Shown here: piece after piece, positions 10,723 to 21,400 of the stretch | Layout: each line of letters begins with the position of its first letter | How positions within the stretch are numbered: the stretch's first letter is position 1 | Origin: Asparagopsis taxiformis | Taxonomy: Eukaryota > Rhodophyta > Florideophyceae > Bonnemaisoniales > Bonnemaisoniaceae | Assembly (NCBI GenBank): GCA_030407315.1 | Contig: JALQPE010002590.1 | Location: forward strand, 1-64,000 | DNA: 64,000 bases | Reading direction: 5' to 3' | Made by a program: the position numbers and the translations under genes | The notes under the pieces: generated by a model | Told to the model about the DNA's origin: nothing | The model's database searches: none | The model's input: the letters and a program-made list of their open reading frames with translations, nothing else

Positions 10723-12949
10723 ATGGTTACGACTCGTAGTACCGATGCTAACACCCCGCGGCCCGCCGGCTCTGCTGGAGGTGGAGCGAGAAACCCTTCG
10801 CAGGGCGCTCCCTCCCTCGTCGGGGCCGGTGCGCCGCCAGCGACGGAAGCGTCCGTCGCGCCCGCCCCATCCGTTAGGGGCGGGAGAAGCCGTTGCTTCG
10901 CAGGCCGTCGCCTCTTCGTCTCGCCCGATGGCTCCGTCTCGCCTGGTGGCTTCCGTGACGCCTGCCGAGGCTGCTAGGGCCGTCGCCCCACGTGATGATG
11001 ACGCAACGGCGTCCGACTCGGGGAATTCGTCACCCATCATTCCGGATGCCGCGGCCCCTTCGATGGGTGTAGCCGCGATGGCAGCGGCCGCTCGTTCGCG
11101 TCGTGCTGTGGCGGCGGCCCGCACGGGCGTGCCTCGTCGTGATGGCTCGCCGCGTTCCCTCGCCAGGATCCCTCGCCGGAGGGTGGTGACCCCGTTGGGA
11201 CAGTCGGCACCGCCTCACGTGGCGGTGCGGCGCTAAACGTAGGCGTCCTGACCCACGCGTGGGCTGCGTTGCCCCGCGTGGGTATCACGGATGACGATCT
11301 CGCCACGTTGGCCAGAGATCGTCTGGACGCCCGCGCGGTCGTCGACTATATGCGTTCCGCCGAGGATACGTGGGGGCGGCAGCCGGGCGTCGTTTCGCCA
11401 ACGGGCCACCGGGATCGGAACGTTACCAGATCCCGGCGTCGATACGTTGCGACCGCTCGTGGTTGCGTGACGTCAACGACGCGATCTACGTCGTCGTCGT
11501 ATGGACGCCTTCCTGTGGAAGGGGACGCCCGAGGAACCGCCGTTCATCTCGGTGGCGTCCGTATTCGTATGTCCGCGGACACTTTCCGAAAGGCAACGTG
11601 CCGAATGGAAGACTGCTCTTTCGTTGAGCGTCATCTCCAAAAGCGTCGTGTCGTACGACGACCACTTCGCGCTCCGTCACGTGAACGCGGACGACTACCG
11701 CGTGTCGCACGCGTCAGCTCCGTGGGTCGTCCCGAGCGAGCTCTACTTCCCGCCGTTGCCGGAAGTAGTAGAGGAGTTTCCGTACCCCCGTGGGTCGTCC
11801 ACGTTATTACCACGCGTGGTACATTATTTCACCGATGCCGTGAAGGACGCGCCTGCCCCCGTGAAGGAACGTTTCCTCATGGCCGTGGATATCGAACACG
11901 CAGCGATGCTCGCATGCTCGCTGTTCGTGGAACGTCGTGTGTTCGGGCGCGCGTGCCTACTGCCGGAGTCCACGTTGGACTTCCTGGCCGACTACGAGAT
12001 GCTTCGTGCAATCCCGGTGGACGGTTCCGACACGTTCGTCTCCGTTACCAGCGCGTTGGCTGAGGCTCGCGGCGCCCTTGCGTTGGGGCCGGAGTATCGG
12101 GTTATACGCCCGATTACGCAAGCGGCGATAACCAGGAGTTCGTCCCGTACGTAGCGATGGGGCTTACGTGCCGCGGGTCGCTTCCCGTTCCGAACGCCGT
12201 CGTGGCAATCGTGCCGGTTATTTCGGCGGCCTCGGGGGCAACGAGCGCCCCCGAGGGACGCGTTCTGGCCGTCGTGGCCATCAAAACGAAGCGCCGCGTG
12301 CGCCGGATCCTCGAGAGGTCGTGCCACGCGAGGCTACGGAAGGGGGCAACGTTGCCCACGTCGGTCGTCCGGATGTGGCCACGCCGGCCGAACGCGCGCC
12401 ACGCTTCGTGAGCCTGGACGACCGCGTCTCCGATGAGGATGCCCGTCGGCTTCTCGGTACGTCGATGGCCGCTCCGCCTCGTGCGGACGGCTGGGTTATT
12501 CGTTCCCTCATCTCGTCCGTGGCTCGCGCAGCCGAAGAGTTCAGGGCCCAGACGTTGGACCTGACTGCCCGCTTGGCAACGGAACGCGCGATTTCCGAGC
12601 GTCTCGCCGCGGCGACTCGTAGTTACGCGCCGCCCGTTGGCGTTCGTAATGAACCTTACGGTTACGCGAGTGGCGGCGGCTTCGGCGACCCCGTCGGGTA
12701 TGGTCACGCAGCGGCGTACCTGCCACGCGACCCCGCTCGGCGCGCCCTTCGGATACGCGCAGTCACGGGACTGCGGATCCTTACGCTAGGGATCCCGCGT
12801 CGCGTCGCGAGCGAGCCCCCGTGGTCACGCAGACCGTCGATCCGTACGCGCCGGGCTTCGTTCAGCCCAGTCGCAGCCGCAGCCACGATAGCCGCGGCGA
12901 AGGCCCTGGTCCGTATGACCCTGCGGGCAAGCGTTCTCGTCGCTACTAG
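10723..12949 (+). pseudogene. Opposite-strand gene of the chromovirus, broken by frameshifts; function unknown
   Basis: Between pol and the 3' LTR, a protein-like reading runs on the strand opposite to gag-pol. It starts at ATG 10723 (MVTTRSTDANTPRP) and can be followed to TAG 12947-12949. It changes frame about six times (near 10880, 11200, 11390, 11490, 12110 and 12740), about 740 codons in all. The best stretch is 217 codons (11501-12154), a normal-looking mixed protein. The first part is rich in Ala/Ser/Pro. After it come an Arg/Gly-rich part (about 12180-12300), a likely coiled coil (about 12490-12620), a Tyr/Gly-rich part, and a basic end (GKRSRRY). The low-complexity basic parts suggest nucleic-acid binding. 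I recognise no family. Plant Ty3/gypsy elements such as Grande and RIRE2 carry opposite-strand ORFs at the same place. Confidence 0.6.
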
Positions 12950-13293
12950 GTCGTTCCTAGGTTAGTTCGTAGGCCACGTCGGCTCTAGCATCGTATTGCT
13001 TCGTAAACTTCGTCTTGTTTCTTTGCGTAATCGCATGGCTCCGTTGAGCTTCGTAATTTGCGTTTGGCAGGTCGTCTGCAGCGGGGGAGGGGTTAGCGTT
13101 AAGCCCCTCCCCACAATTTTTTGTTGTGGCGTCTACCCCGTCGGGTGTCGTATGGCTTACGTAGCCCGTGCTTCGAGTTCGCGGCGGCGCGTGCCCGTTG
13201 GCAGGTTCGTATCACACGCAATTATTCGGCAAAGCGGCGGCGCGTAGCGGCGGCTTTTCACTGCGAGTGGTACGTTAACCTCGATCTTAGAGC

Positions 13294-13999
13294 CCGTTGG
13301 CGTGCGTATCATTTAGTAACTAACTCGGAAATCGTTTCCGCCGTCGTTTCTCGTTCGGATAACCCCGTCGGGTGTCGATTTCGTTGAGCATTCGAGCTCT
13401 TAGCGCGTAGCACATCGGTGCCAATTTTAATTTGCTCCGATGAGCTGGGCGAAAATTTCGTCGAACGTCAGACCGACGGGCGTGTGAGTCGGTTTGACGT
13501 TCTACGCCGTGGCGTGTACGCAGTAATTCGTCGCAGTACGTTGCGGTTTCGTTGACGACGTGGTGGCCGGCGGGCTTGGCTTTTCGTATAGCCGTTGACG
13601 TCATTAGCGCCGTCGCGCTTCGCGTTGCCGCGGCTTCACGTTGGCCAGTGGCGTTATCATTTTGTAACTATCTCGGAATTCGTTTCCGCCGTCGTTCCTC
13701 GTGCGGATAACCCCGTCGGGTGTCGAATTCCGTTGAGCATTCGAGCTCTCTGGCACGTAGCACGTCGGTGCCAATTTTATTTGCTCCGTGAGCTGGACGG
13801 AAAATTCGCTAAGCGTCAGGCCGACTCGCGCGTGAGTTGGCTTGACGTTTCACGCCGTTGCGTGTACGCGGCAGTGCGTCGTGGTGCGTCGCGGTTCCGT
13901 AGACAACGTTTTTTGCCGGCGGGCTTGGCTTTTCGTATAGCCGTTAACACCGTTAGCGCCGTCGCGCTTCACGTTCCCGCGGCTTCACGTTAGCCGGTG
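13294..13999 (+). repeat. Tandem duplication, about 348-bp period, two copies
   Basis: The block around TCGGAA...CCCGTCGGGTGTCG at 13325 recurs at 13673. The match extends through GGCGGGCTTGGCTTTTCG to the CGGCTTCACGTT block, which again follows each copy. The copies differ at roughly one base in seven by eye. They lie inside the chromovirus, between the opposite-strand gene and the end of pol, with no protein signal on either strand. The shared core ACCCCGTCGGGTGTCG also occurs once more upstream, near 13136. Confidence 0.8.
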
Positions 14000-15239
14000 G
14001 CGCAATCGTTGCGCTAGTCCGCTTCGCGTGGTGGCGTCGTTCGCCGCGGCGTCCGAGGAGCGTTTCGTTAGCTCATTCGTTATGTGGTGCGACGTGCACC
14101 TGGGCATACGTAATGCTCGCCTCTACGCCGTTGCGTAATTCGTTTTCGACTTGCGAACCCGACGGGGACGCGATTGACGCAGTCGTTTCGCATGCCCGCG
14201 GGCGTTTGAGGCTGTTACGTGAGCCAACTTTTCGTCGGCTTGTTGCCTTCAGCTGTGCCGTTTACGTTGGCTACCAGCTTGTACGCCGTTGCGTATTCGT
14301 GTTTCGTTACGTGCGTTCGACTGCCGGCGGGCTTTTCGCTTTCGCGCGTCGTTCGTTATGCCCGCGTGGCAGGACACCGTTGTGTCGTTCCGTGGTTGCC
14401 GTACGTGGCTACCGCGTTCGGCGTCGTGCCTCACGATGGCGATACGGTTCGCCGTCCGTCGTCGCGGCCTCGTTGGCTCGTCGTTTCGCACGCTTTACTC
14501 GCGCGCTTCGTGCGCTGAGACCCGTTGGTCTAATTCGTCGGCTAACGTATAGCTTCGTTCCGCTTCGTGCGGGGAGTTTCGTAATGAGGCCGTTGCCATC
14601 TTCGTTGGGGACGCGTCCGTCCTACGTCGTTTCTCCGCCTTCCGGCGTCACGTTGCCGTTAGCTCGCGAGCTGTTTGGCGTTGACCTCGTTGGTCGATGC
14701 GACTCGTTGTCAGCGGCTGTCCACGGGGACGTACGATGGCTCACGTGACATGCCAAAATTACGAAATTTTCGGGGCACGCGTGTCCCGAGATTTGGCCGG
14801 ATTAGCGCACTGTAATCGGCCCGATTTTTCGTACCGTGCGTCCATGGCCCGCTGGCCCAAGTATAATTTTTCGCGCGAAAAATCTGACGTGTTGTCCGTC
14901 CGTGGCCCGTGGTGTCGTCACCTTTGCCCGTGGGACGGTCAACACTGTCGAGCCAGTCGTGGCTCTTCACATCGTGTGAATCGTCCGCGCGTGGACTCGT
15001 CGTCCAATCTTTCGTTGGCGCTCGTGCCTCCACCAACGTATGGTGTCGAAAACGAAAAGAGCGACGGCTCTAGCACGCATCGCGCCCCCCCAACGCAAGG
15101 GTGGACGTCCCGGCCACTCGTTGTGCCTTCGCTTCTCGTTCGTGCGGCTCGTCGCCTTCGTTTGTTGCATCGTGCAACGTCGCGCACGCGTGCGCTTAAC
15201 CCGACGCTCGTGTGCGTTTTCGGGGGCCGTCGTGGCCTT
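14000..15239. other. Non-coding part of the chromovirus beyond pol
   Basis: About 1.2 kb between the tandem repeat and the stop of pol. Open frames on both strands (for example plus 14113-14748) have the Arg/Ser/Val-rich composition of shadow frames in CG-rich DNA. I see no further gene. Together with the tandem repeat this gives an unusually long 3' untranslated stretch for a chromovirus. Confidence 0.5.
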
Positions 15240-16150
15240 TCACGTTGTTGCTCGTCGCACGCGTGCGAAGTATCGAGAGACGCTCTCTTCAGATACGTTC
15301 CGGCGGGGTTCCCACGTAGGGTTACGATACCCGACCCACTTCACGAGGAAGTCTAACGTTCCGTCCTCGTTCACGCGGTGGTTGAGTAGGTCGTCTACTA
15401 CATACGCCGGACCGTCGCGGTTCTTGTCGAGGTCTGCCTCGGTGGCATCGTATGGCTCCGGCGGGGGCGCGTTCGCCGGCGTTGGCGCGTACGCAACGCG
15501 GTCCGAGTTGACACGTTCAACTACGTCTCCTCGTTGGATGACGAACGTTCGTACGTCGTTACGTAGTACGCGGAACGGTCCCAACGCGTGGTTGCCGAGC
15601 TTCGTGCCCTTCGTGGTCCCGTCCGTCGGGTCGATGAATACGTATTCTCCCGCGCGGATGTTTCGATTCGAGACACGGACTCGTTTGTCGAAATTTCGTT
15701 TATAACGTGCCTGCGCGGCCTTCAGCGTTCGATACGCGTTATCCATCGTTGTGGCGAGCTCACGAACGTAAGTGGCTCGCCCTCCCCCGTCGGGTAGTTC
15801 GCGGTTCGTTACCGACGTGTGTAGCGCCAACGGTGGCGGTGGATTCGTGAGAATCAAATCGAAGGGCGTCGTGCCCGTGCTCGAATGCACATGCGTGTTG
15901 TACGCAAACGTTAACGCCGATGCGTATCGATCCCAGTCGTTCTGGTTTTCGTTCACGTAATTGCGCAGCATCGCCAGGATCGTCCTGTTGTAGCGCTCCA
16001 CCTGCCCGTTCGTTTGGGGGTGGTACGTCGACGTAAAGACGTTCGTCACGCCGATTTCGTTGCAGACGCGCTGGAAGAACTTAGCAGCGAACTGCTTTCC
16101 GTTATCGCTTATGAGCGTCCGTGGGGGTCCATACGAGAAGACCCCGCGTT
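15240..16150 (-). pseudogene. pol: Chromovirus pol, integrase C-terminal part with chromodomain
   Basis: This frame continues the integrase after a frameshift near 16150. It contains the second catalytic Asp (ISDNGKQF, just before 16049) and the catalytic Glu (NGQVERYNRT). A GPY/F-like module (GPFRVL) follows. A C-terminal chromodomain (FLVKWVGYRNPTWEP) then ends the protein at 15240. Integrase inserts the cDNA into chromosomes; in chromoviruses the chromodomain steers insertion to particular chromatin by binding histone marks. The first in-frame ATG (16049) is internal, so this is not a separate gene. Confidence 0.88.
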
Positions 16151-17245
16151 GACGAACGCGCTCGCCACGTTGGCGGAATCGATATTTCGTAGAGGTACGA
16201 CTCTAGTCAGCTTCGTGAAGCGGTCCGTTATCACGAGGATAAATCGGTTACCACGCGTGGTCTTCGTAAGCGGACCTAGTATGTCGATACATAGGTCTCG
16301 CAGCGGCTCCGTAGCCGGAAATAAACGTAACGGGTTCGTCCGTTTGCGAAGCTTCACGCGGTTCTTCGCACATCCAACGCAGTTTCGTACCGTTGCGTGG
16401 ATGTCGGCGGCCATCGCGGGCCAGTAGTACGTCCTCCGTAGGGTATAGTACATACGCGTTTGCCCGGGATGTCCAGCGAGGACGTGGTGGTGCGTTAACT
16501 CCAGCAGCCGCGGCCGTAACGAAGCCGGCACAACGATTTGTGTACGTTCCTCATCGTGAGGGTTCCGGCGTCGGAGTAGGCCATCGTGGCCTTCGAAGAA
16601 TGCAGCGTCCTGCGTCTCGGACTGTCGTGTCAGTATCGTTTGACAGAACGCGTCCTCGCGTTGAGCTTCGATAAGCTCGTCCCTCGTAATGGGAAGCTGA
16701 ACGTCAGCTGGTGGCACGCGTGCCGAATCGTCTTCAGCAGCGCGCTGTTCGTCGAGGAAATCCGGTTCCTCGTCGAGAACGTCATCGAGCGACGCGTCGC
16801 GGTTGAACTCGAGGCCATCGTGGCCAGCCGTCGTGGCTGATGTTCGTTCATCACGAGTCTCGTTCGACGGGTCGTCGTGACCCCTGGCATTCGTTGCCTT
16901 TTTACGTACGGACGTCGTTCGTCCTTGCCCATTTCGTGTGGGTTGTCGCCGACTGCGAGTCGTCACGAGGACCGCGTCCCCGTACGATGGTACGTCATCG
17001 TCGACGGGTCGACCGTCGTCATACGTAGATATCACACGTGATAAAGCGTCAGGTACCTGGTGCACGCGCCCAGGCCTGTACGTGACTTCGAAATCGAATT
17101 CGGCAACGCGTAGCCTCCATCGTAGTAGTCGTCCGGACGCGTCCGTCAACGTCATCAGCCAACGTAAGGCTTCGTGGTCCGTACGTACGGTAAATCGTTG
17201 ACCCTCTACGTAGGGTCGGAGCGACGTTATCGCCCAACGACGGAG
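16145..17245 (-). pseudogene. pol: Chromovirus pol, RNase H end and integrase N-terminal part
   Basis: The segment begins with the end of RNase H (FTVRTDHEALRWL, then the tail RPGRVHQVPDALSR typical of Ty3/gypsy). After an acidic linker comes the integrase zinc-binding HHCC motif (HHHVLAGH and CVGCAK) and the first catalytic Asp (LCIDILGP). The frame is lost near 16150, inside the catalytic core, and resumes in the next segment. It is joined to the upstream RT segment across a further shift near 17240. The family match is clear; the breaks are either decay or assembly errors. Confidence 0.88.
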
Positions 17246-18437
17246 TAACACTCGCGCTCGGTCGCCGAGTAACCGCGTTCGGTTTCGTTAAGGGTCTTCG
17301 ACCAGTACCCAATCGGCACCCATTCGTTGGGCTTATCTTCGTTTGCTGCTGGAGCAACGTAGCTCCCAGCTGATACGCCGACGCGTCGGTATCGATCATG
17401 AACGGACGTCCCGCCTTCGGAAGGTGCAATACTGGTGGCGACACCAGTATTGTCTTCAACGTTTCGAACGCATTCGTTTGCGCGTCCGTTGGGTTCGTCC
17501 AATCGGGGGAAGCGTCCTTCTTCAACATCGTGTTGAGTGGCCGAGCGATCTCGGCATACGCCTTTACGAAACGGCGGTAAACGTTGGCCGCGCCCAAAAA
17601 CGATCGACATTGCGTCTTGTCGCGTGGGAACGTAGCCGTACGAAAGGCTTCCTTGTTCCGTGCTGCGACGTGCAGCTTCCCTGGGGTAATCACGTGCCCC
17701 AGGTAGTCAACTCGTGGTTGAAAGAACGAGCACTTCGTGAGCTTTAACGTTACTCCCGCTGCGCGTAGCAGGGAAAGCACCTGGTCAACGTGACCCAGGT
17801 GAGACTCGAGGTCTTTCGAAAAGACGATTACGTCGTCTAAGTAGACAAGGCACGATTGCCAACGTACTCCGGAGAGGATGATGTCCAACGTCCGCTGAAA
17901 CGTAGCGGGGGCATTTCGTAGCCCGAATGGCATTCGCACGTAGCGATACGTTCCCATGAAAGACGTAAACGTTGTCTTATCACGGTCCTCGGCGGAGACG
18001 GGCACTTGCCAGTAACCGGCGTTACAATCGAGTGTCGTGAAGATGGCGGCGTCGCCCAACGAATCGAGGCAATCTTCCATACGAGGAAGCGGGTACGAAT
18101 CAGCGATCGTTTTCGCGTTCAAACGCCTGTAATCGACACAGAAACGTAAGGATCCGTCCTTCTTCGGCACCAACACGATTGGTGACGCCCATTCGCTGGA
18201 CGCGGGTTCGATAACCCCTTCGTTGAGCATCTTCGTGATCTGCTCCTCGGCTATCGTACGTAAAGCCGGACCCTGACGATAGGGCATTGAACGTATGGGC
18301 CGCGTGCCCGGTTCGAGTTCGATTCGATGCTCCGTAGCATTGATTTCGCCGAGGCGTCCGCTCGTCCACATTGACGAATGTGTAGCTAGCATCTCGTTGA
18401 TGCGCTTTCGTAAATCCTCGTCGTCGAGGTGCGACAA
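17227..18437 (-). pseudogene. pol: Chromovirus pol, reverse transcriptase and start of RNase H
   Basis: The frame holds a complete Ty3/gypsy RT: SPIVLVPKKDGSLRFCVDYR, the first catalytic Asp in FTTLDCNAGYWQ, MPFGLRNAPATFQR, and the catalytic YLDD box (about 17829-17843). RNase H follows with its first Asp in FMIDTDAS. The frame shifts near 17350, after GATLLQQ, and continues as NEWVPIGYWSKTL to about 17240. It lies in the -1 frame relative to gag-protease and overlaps its end by about 50 bp, which could be a programmed frameshift (see findings). RT copies the element's RNA into DNA and RNase H removes the template. Confidence 0.9.
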
Positions 18438-21400
18438 ATCGATTGTCGACTGCCAATCGTGGCGGGGTCGTTCCCCTTTTCGTTGACCAACGGGTCTGGC
18501 GTTTCGTCGCCCAACCCGTTCGTATTTGTCCGCGTCGTCGCGTCGACTAGCGGTAGGTTCAAAACCTTCGCGAGGGCTTCGCCGCCCTCACGCTTGAGTG
18601 GGACGATTCCCAACGGGGAGCGTACCGCGTACGCAATCGTTGCGCCTTTCGGCAATTCGCGGTCCTTCTTCGTGAAGTTCGACACGATAATAGAGAACGT
18701 CTCTCTCGGTCCTACGTCGACCACTCCGTTGGCTATGCGCAGCCCATGCCGGAATTGCACCGACGCTTTCGGTTCGAGGAACACGAGTCCGGTCGCATCC
18801 GTCGTCACGTTGACGGTCCGTTGCGACATCGCCGGTACACGCGTGTACTTCGTCAGGCGAACCGAGAACGTTCGGCTCGGCCTATTCGAGGCCGCGTTAC
18901 GCTCGCGGCGTTTCGGGTGTTCCACGTTTGGATTCGTCTCTTCCCCCTCCTCGTACGGAGTCGTCGTATCGCCCTCCGCGATAATGGGTATCGTATCCCC
19001 CCGATGGAGGTCGATTGTCTGCGCTCGACAGCGTATAGCATCGACATGCTTCGACATGAACGACGTGCCCATTATAACGGGAACAGCCAGCGTGTTGGCT
19101 ACGAAGAATTTTACGCGGAACAGCGAGTTCCCCAGCCTGACACGAAGCAGGATGGCGCCTTCGATAGGCAAACGTCGCCCGTTGGCGTCTCCGAGCTTCG
19201 GTAGCTCTTCGTCACGTAGACAGCGGTCGACCCAGTCGTAGGGTAGTAAACTTGTTCGTATCAAGTTGTAGCCGCTGCACGTATCCATCGCGATGGTAAT
19301 CGCCCTCATCACGTTGAGGTCTAGTCCGATCGTTCCGGACACGATATAATGCTTCGACGCAAGTAGGCACGTATGCCCGTCGAGGACCAACGGTTCGGTC
19401 CTGACCGGCGCGCGGTCTACGTCTTCGCTAGCGGTTCGTCGCTTCACCGTATGAGCCCGTATGGCTTCTTTTGCGTCGACACGCTTCGTATAAGCCGCGT
19501 GCTTGGCTTTCTCGCGCTCGGAAGCGTCGTGCTTCCGGGTAGCGCGTCTCGCTCGTCTGCGAGGCTTCCTCTTCGTGTGAGGTTCGTTCGTCCCGTCGGA
19601 CTTCGTTTCTTCCCCCACGTCGGGTGTCGTGTGACTCGAGTTGGCCTTCGCGGCCGTGAGCTTTACGTAACTCTCGTTCATCGGTGAGCCTGCGGAGGAC
19701 CAATCATCGACGTCGGTCGTCCCCCTTTTACGTAAGGGTTCAGGCGATGTGGGTGGCTCGTGACCTACATCGCCTGGTCGTTTTCCCGGCGCGGGGCCGT
19801 TCGACACGTTGTCGTCGTGAGCCCACGAAGCTCGTTCGTCATCGTGACTCGTTTCCACCTCGAGTGGTGTTTCGTCAGCGGAGGTCGTCACGTAGACTCC
19901 GCTGCGGCCATTACGCTGGCCATTTCGTTCGTTCGCCCACGGGCGGGGGTCACGTCGGTCATTACGAAAGTCGCCGCGGCGCCTGTCGAAGGGCCTTCCC
20001 CCGTCACGATTGGGGTTTCGGAGTATCGTAGGCGGCGTGCCGTACCTCCGCGGGGTCACGTTCCCTCGCTCACCAGGTCGTTCCTGGTTACGTTTAGCCA
20101 TTCGTTGGCGGAAGTACTCAGCCTGACGTGGGTTGCTCTTCACGTGGAAGAGGTAGTACTTGTACGCGAAAAAGATCCGTTGATCTGGCGTCAGACGCGG
20201 ACACGTAAACGTCGAGTGGCCATCTTCGCGGCATGACCAACACGACAGCGTCCAGTAATCATTCGGGATTACGGAGTGCGCCAATTGCGTCTGCTCGCTC
20301 GTGAGCTTCGGCACGTCCTCGCATGGACGGTTCAATCGAGCTTCGAGCTCGTCCGGCTTTTCGTTTGCCGTTTTCGTATCGTTGGGCGGCGGCCCGTTCG
20401 TGAAGAGGATCGCCTCCAAATTCTCGGCAACGTGAACCGCAGCGAGCGACACGTCGTCGTCGTCCCTCGCGGGGATGTTCGGGTTACCATCGTGGTAACT
20501 GGGCTCGTTAGCCCGTTCATTACGTAAGTACGCGGACTCATCGTAGTCCGCGAACTTCCTCGACTCGTGGTCGGAAATAGCCAACGTAGGCTTCACCGGA
20601 AACCGCACTTTCGGTTTCGCGGCTGACGCGACAGCTGCCGTACGTGCACGGAAGGTCGTTCCTTCGGCCGTCGCCAATCGTCTCACAACGGTGAGGTCGT
20701 TCCTCTCTCGTTCGGGGAGTGACCGGAGTCGTTCCGTCACGGCTGCCCGCGTCGAGGGCAGCAAACCACGTACGTAGTGGTGAACGAGGAGTCGATCCGT
20801 AAACACGTAGTTACACGCCCGCGTGGCGGTGTCGAGTCTATCAGCGTACTGATTCTCGTCCTCGTTAGGACTCTGCGTGATCATCGTGACCTTTTCGTAG
20901 GCCTCCTGCAGCACGTCGTCTTGCAGGTATCGTTTGATCAACGCGTTGATTACGTGAGGCCACGAGAACCTCTTCGTCGGATCAGTCGTGATCACACCAG
21001 TCGTACACTGGGAATCGTAGAACCGTCGGGCGTCCCCTTCGAGGAAGAAGTGCAGCGCACGTACTGCCACTCCCTCGCACACTCCGAGTGTGCTGAACCC
21101 ATCACGTATTTGGGCGAGGAATCCGAGTAACGTAATCGGATTCCGGCCGGAGAACGGCTTTAACGTAGGGAAAAGTCCCTCCAGCTCACGTTTGAGCTTA
21201 TGTACGCTTTGACTCTCGTTCACGTAGAGATGTTCACGTACATCGTTAAGTCGGTACATGCGGTACGACACCACGTTCGCAAATGCGTCGAGCATTGTCG
21301 TGTGCTCTGCCAACGCGTGGCAAACGGGTCCGAGGGCGTTCCCTGGTAAGCGTACCGCGTCGGCACGTTCGTTTTCGTGGACTCGCGTGTCCGTCGTGCC

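Noticed and set aside
14113..14748. Plus-strand 211-codon open frame inside the retroelement
   Set aside because: Arg/Ser/Val-rich shadow-like composition in CG-rich DNA; no domain and not consistent with the neighbouring antisense gene.
20777..21130. Plus-strand open frames across gag-pol
   Set aside because: They lie opposite the clear Gag and RT domains and are shadows of them.
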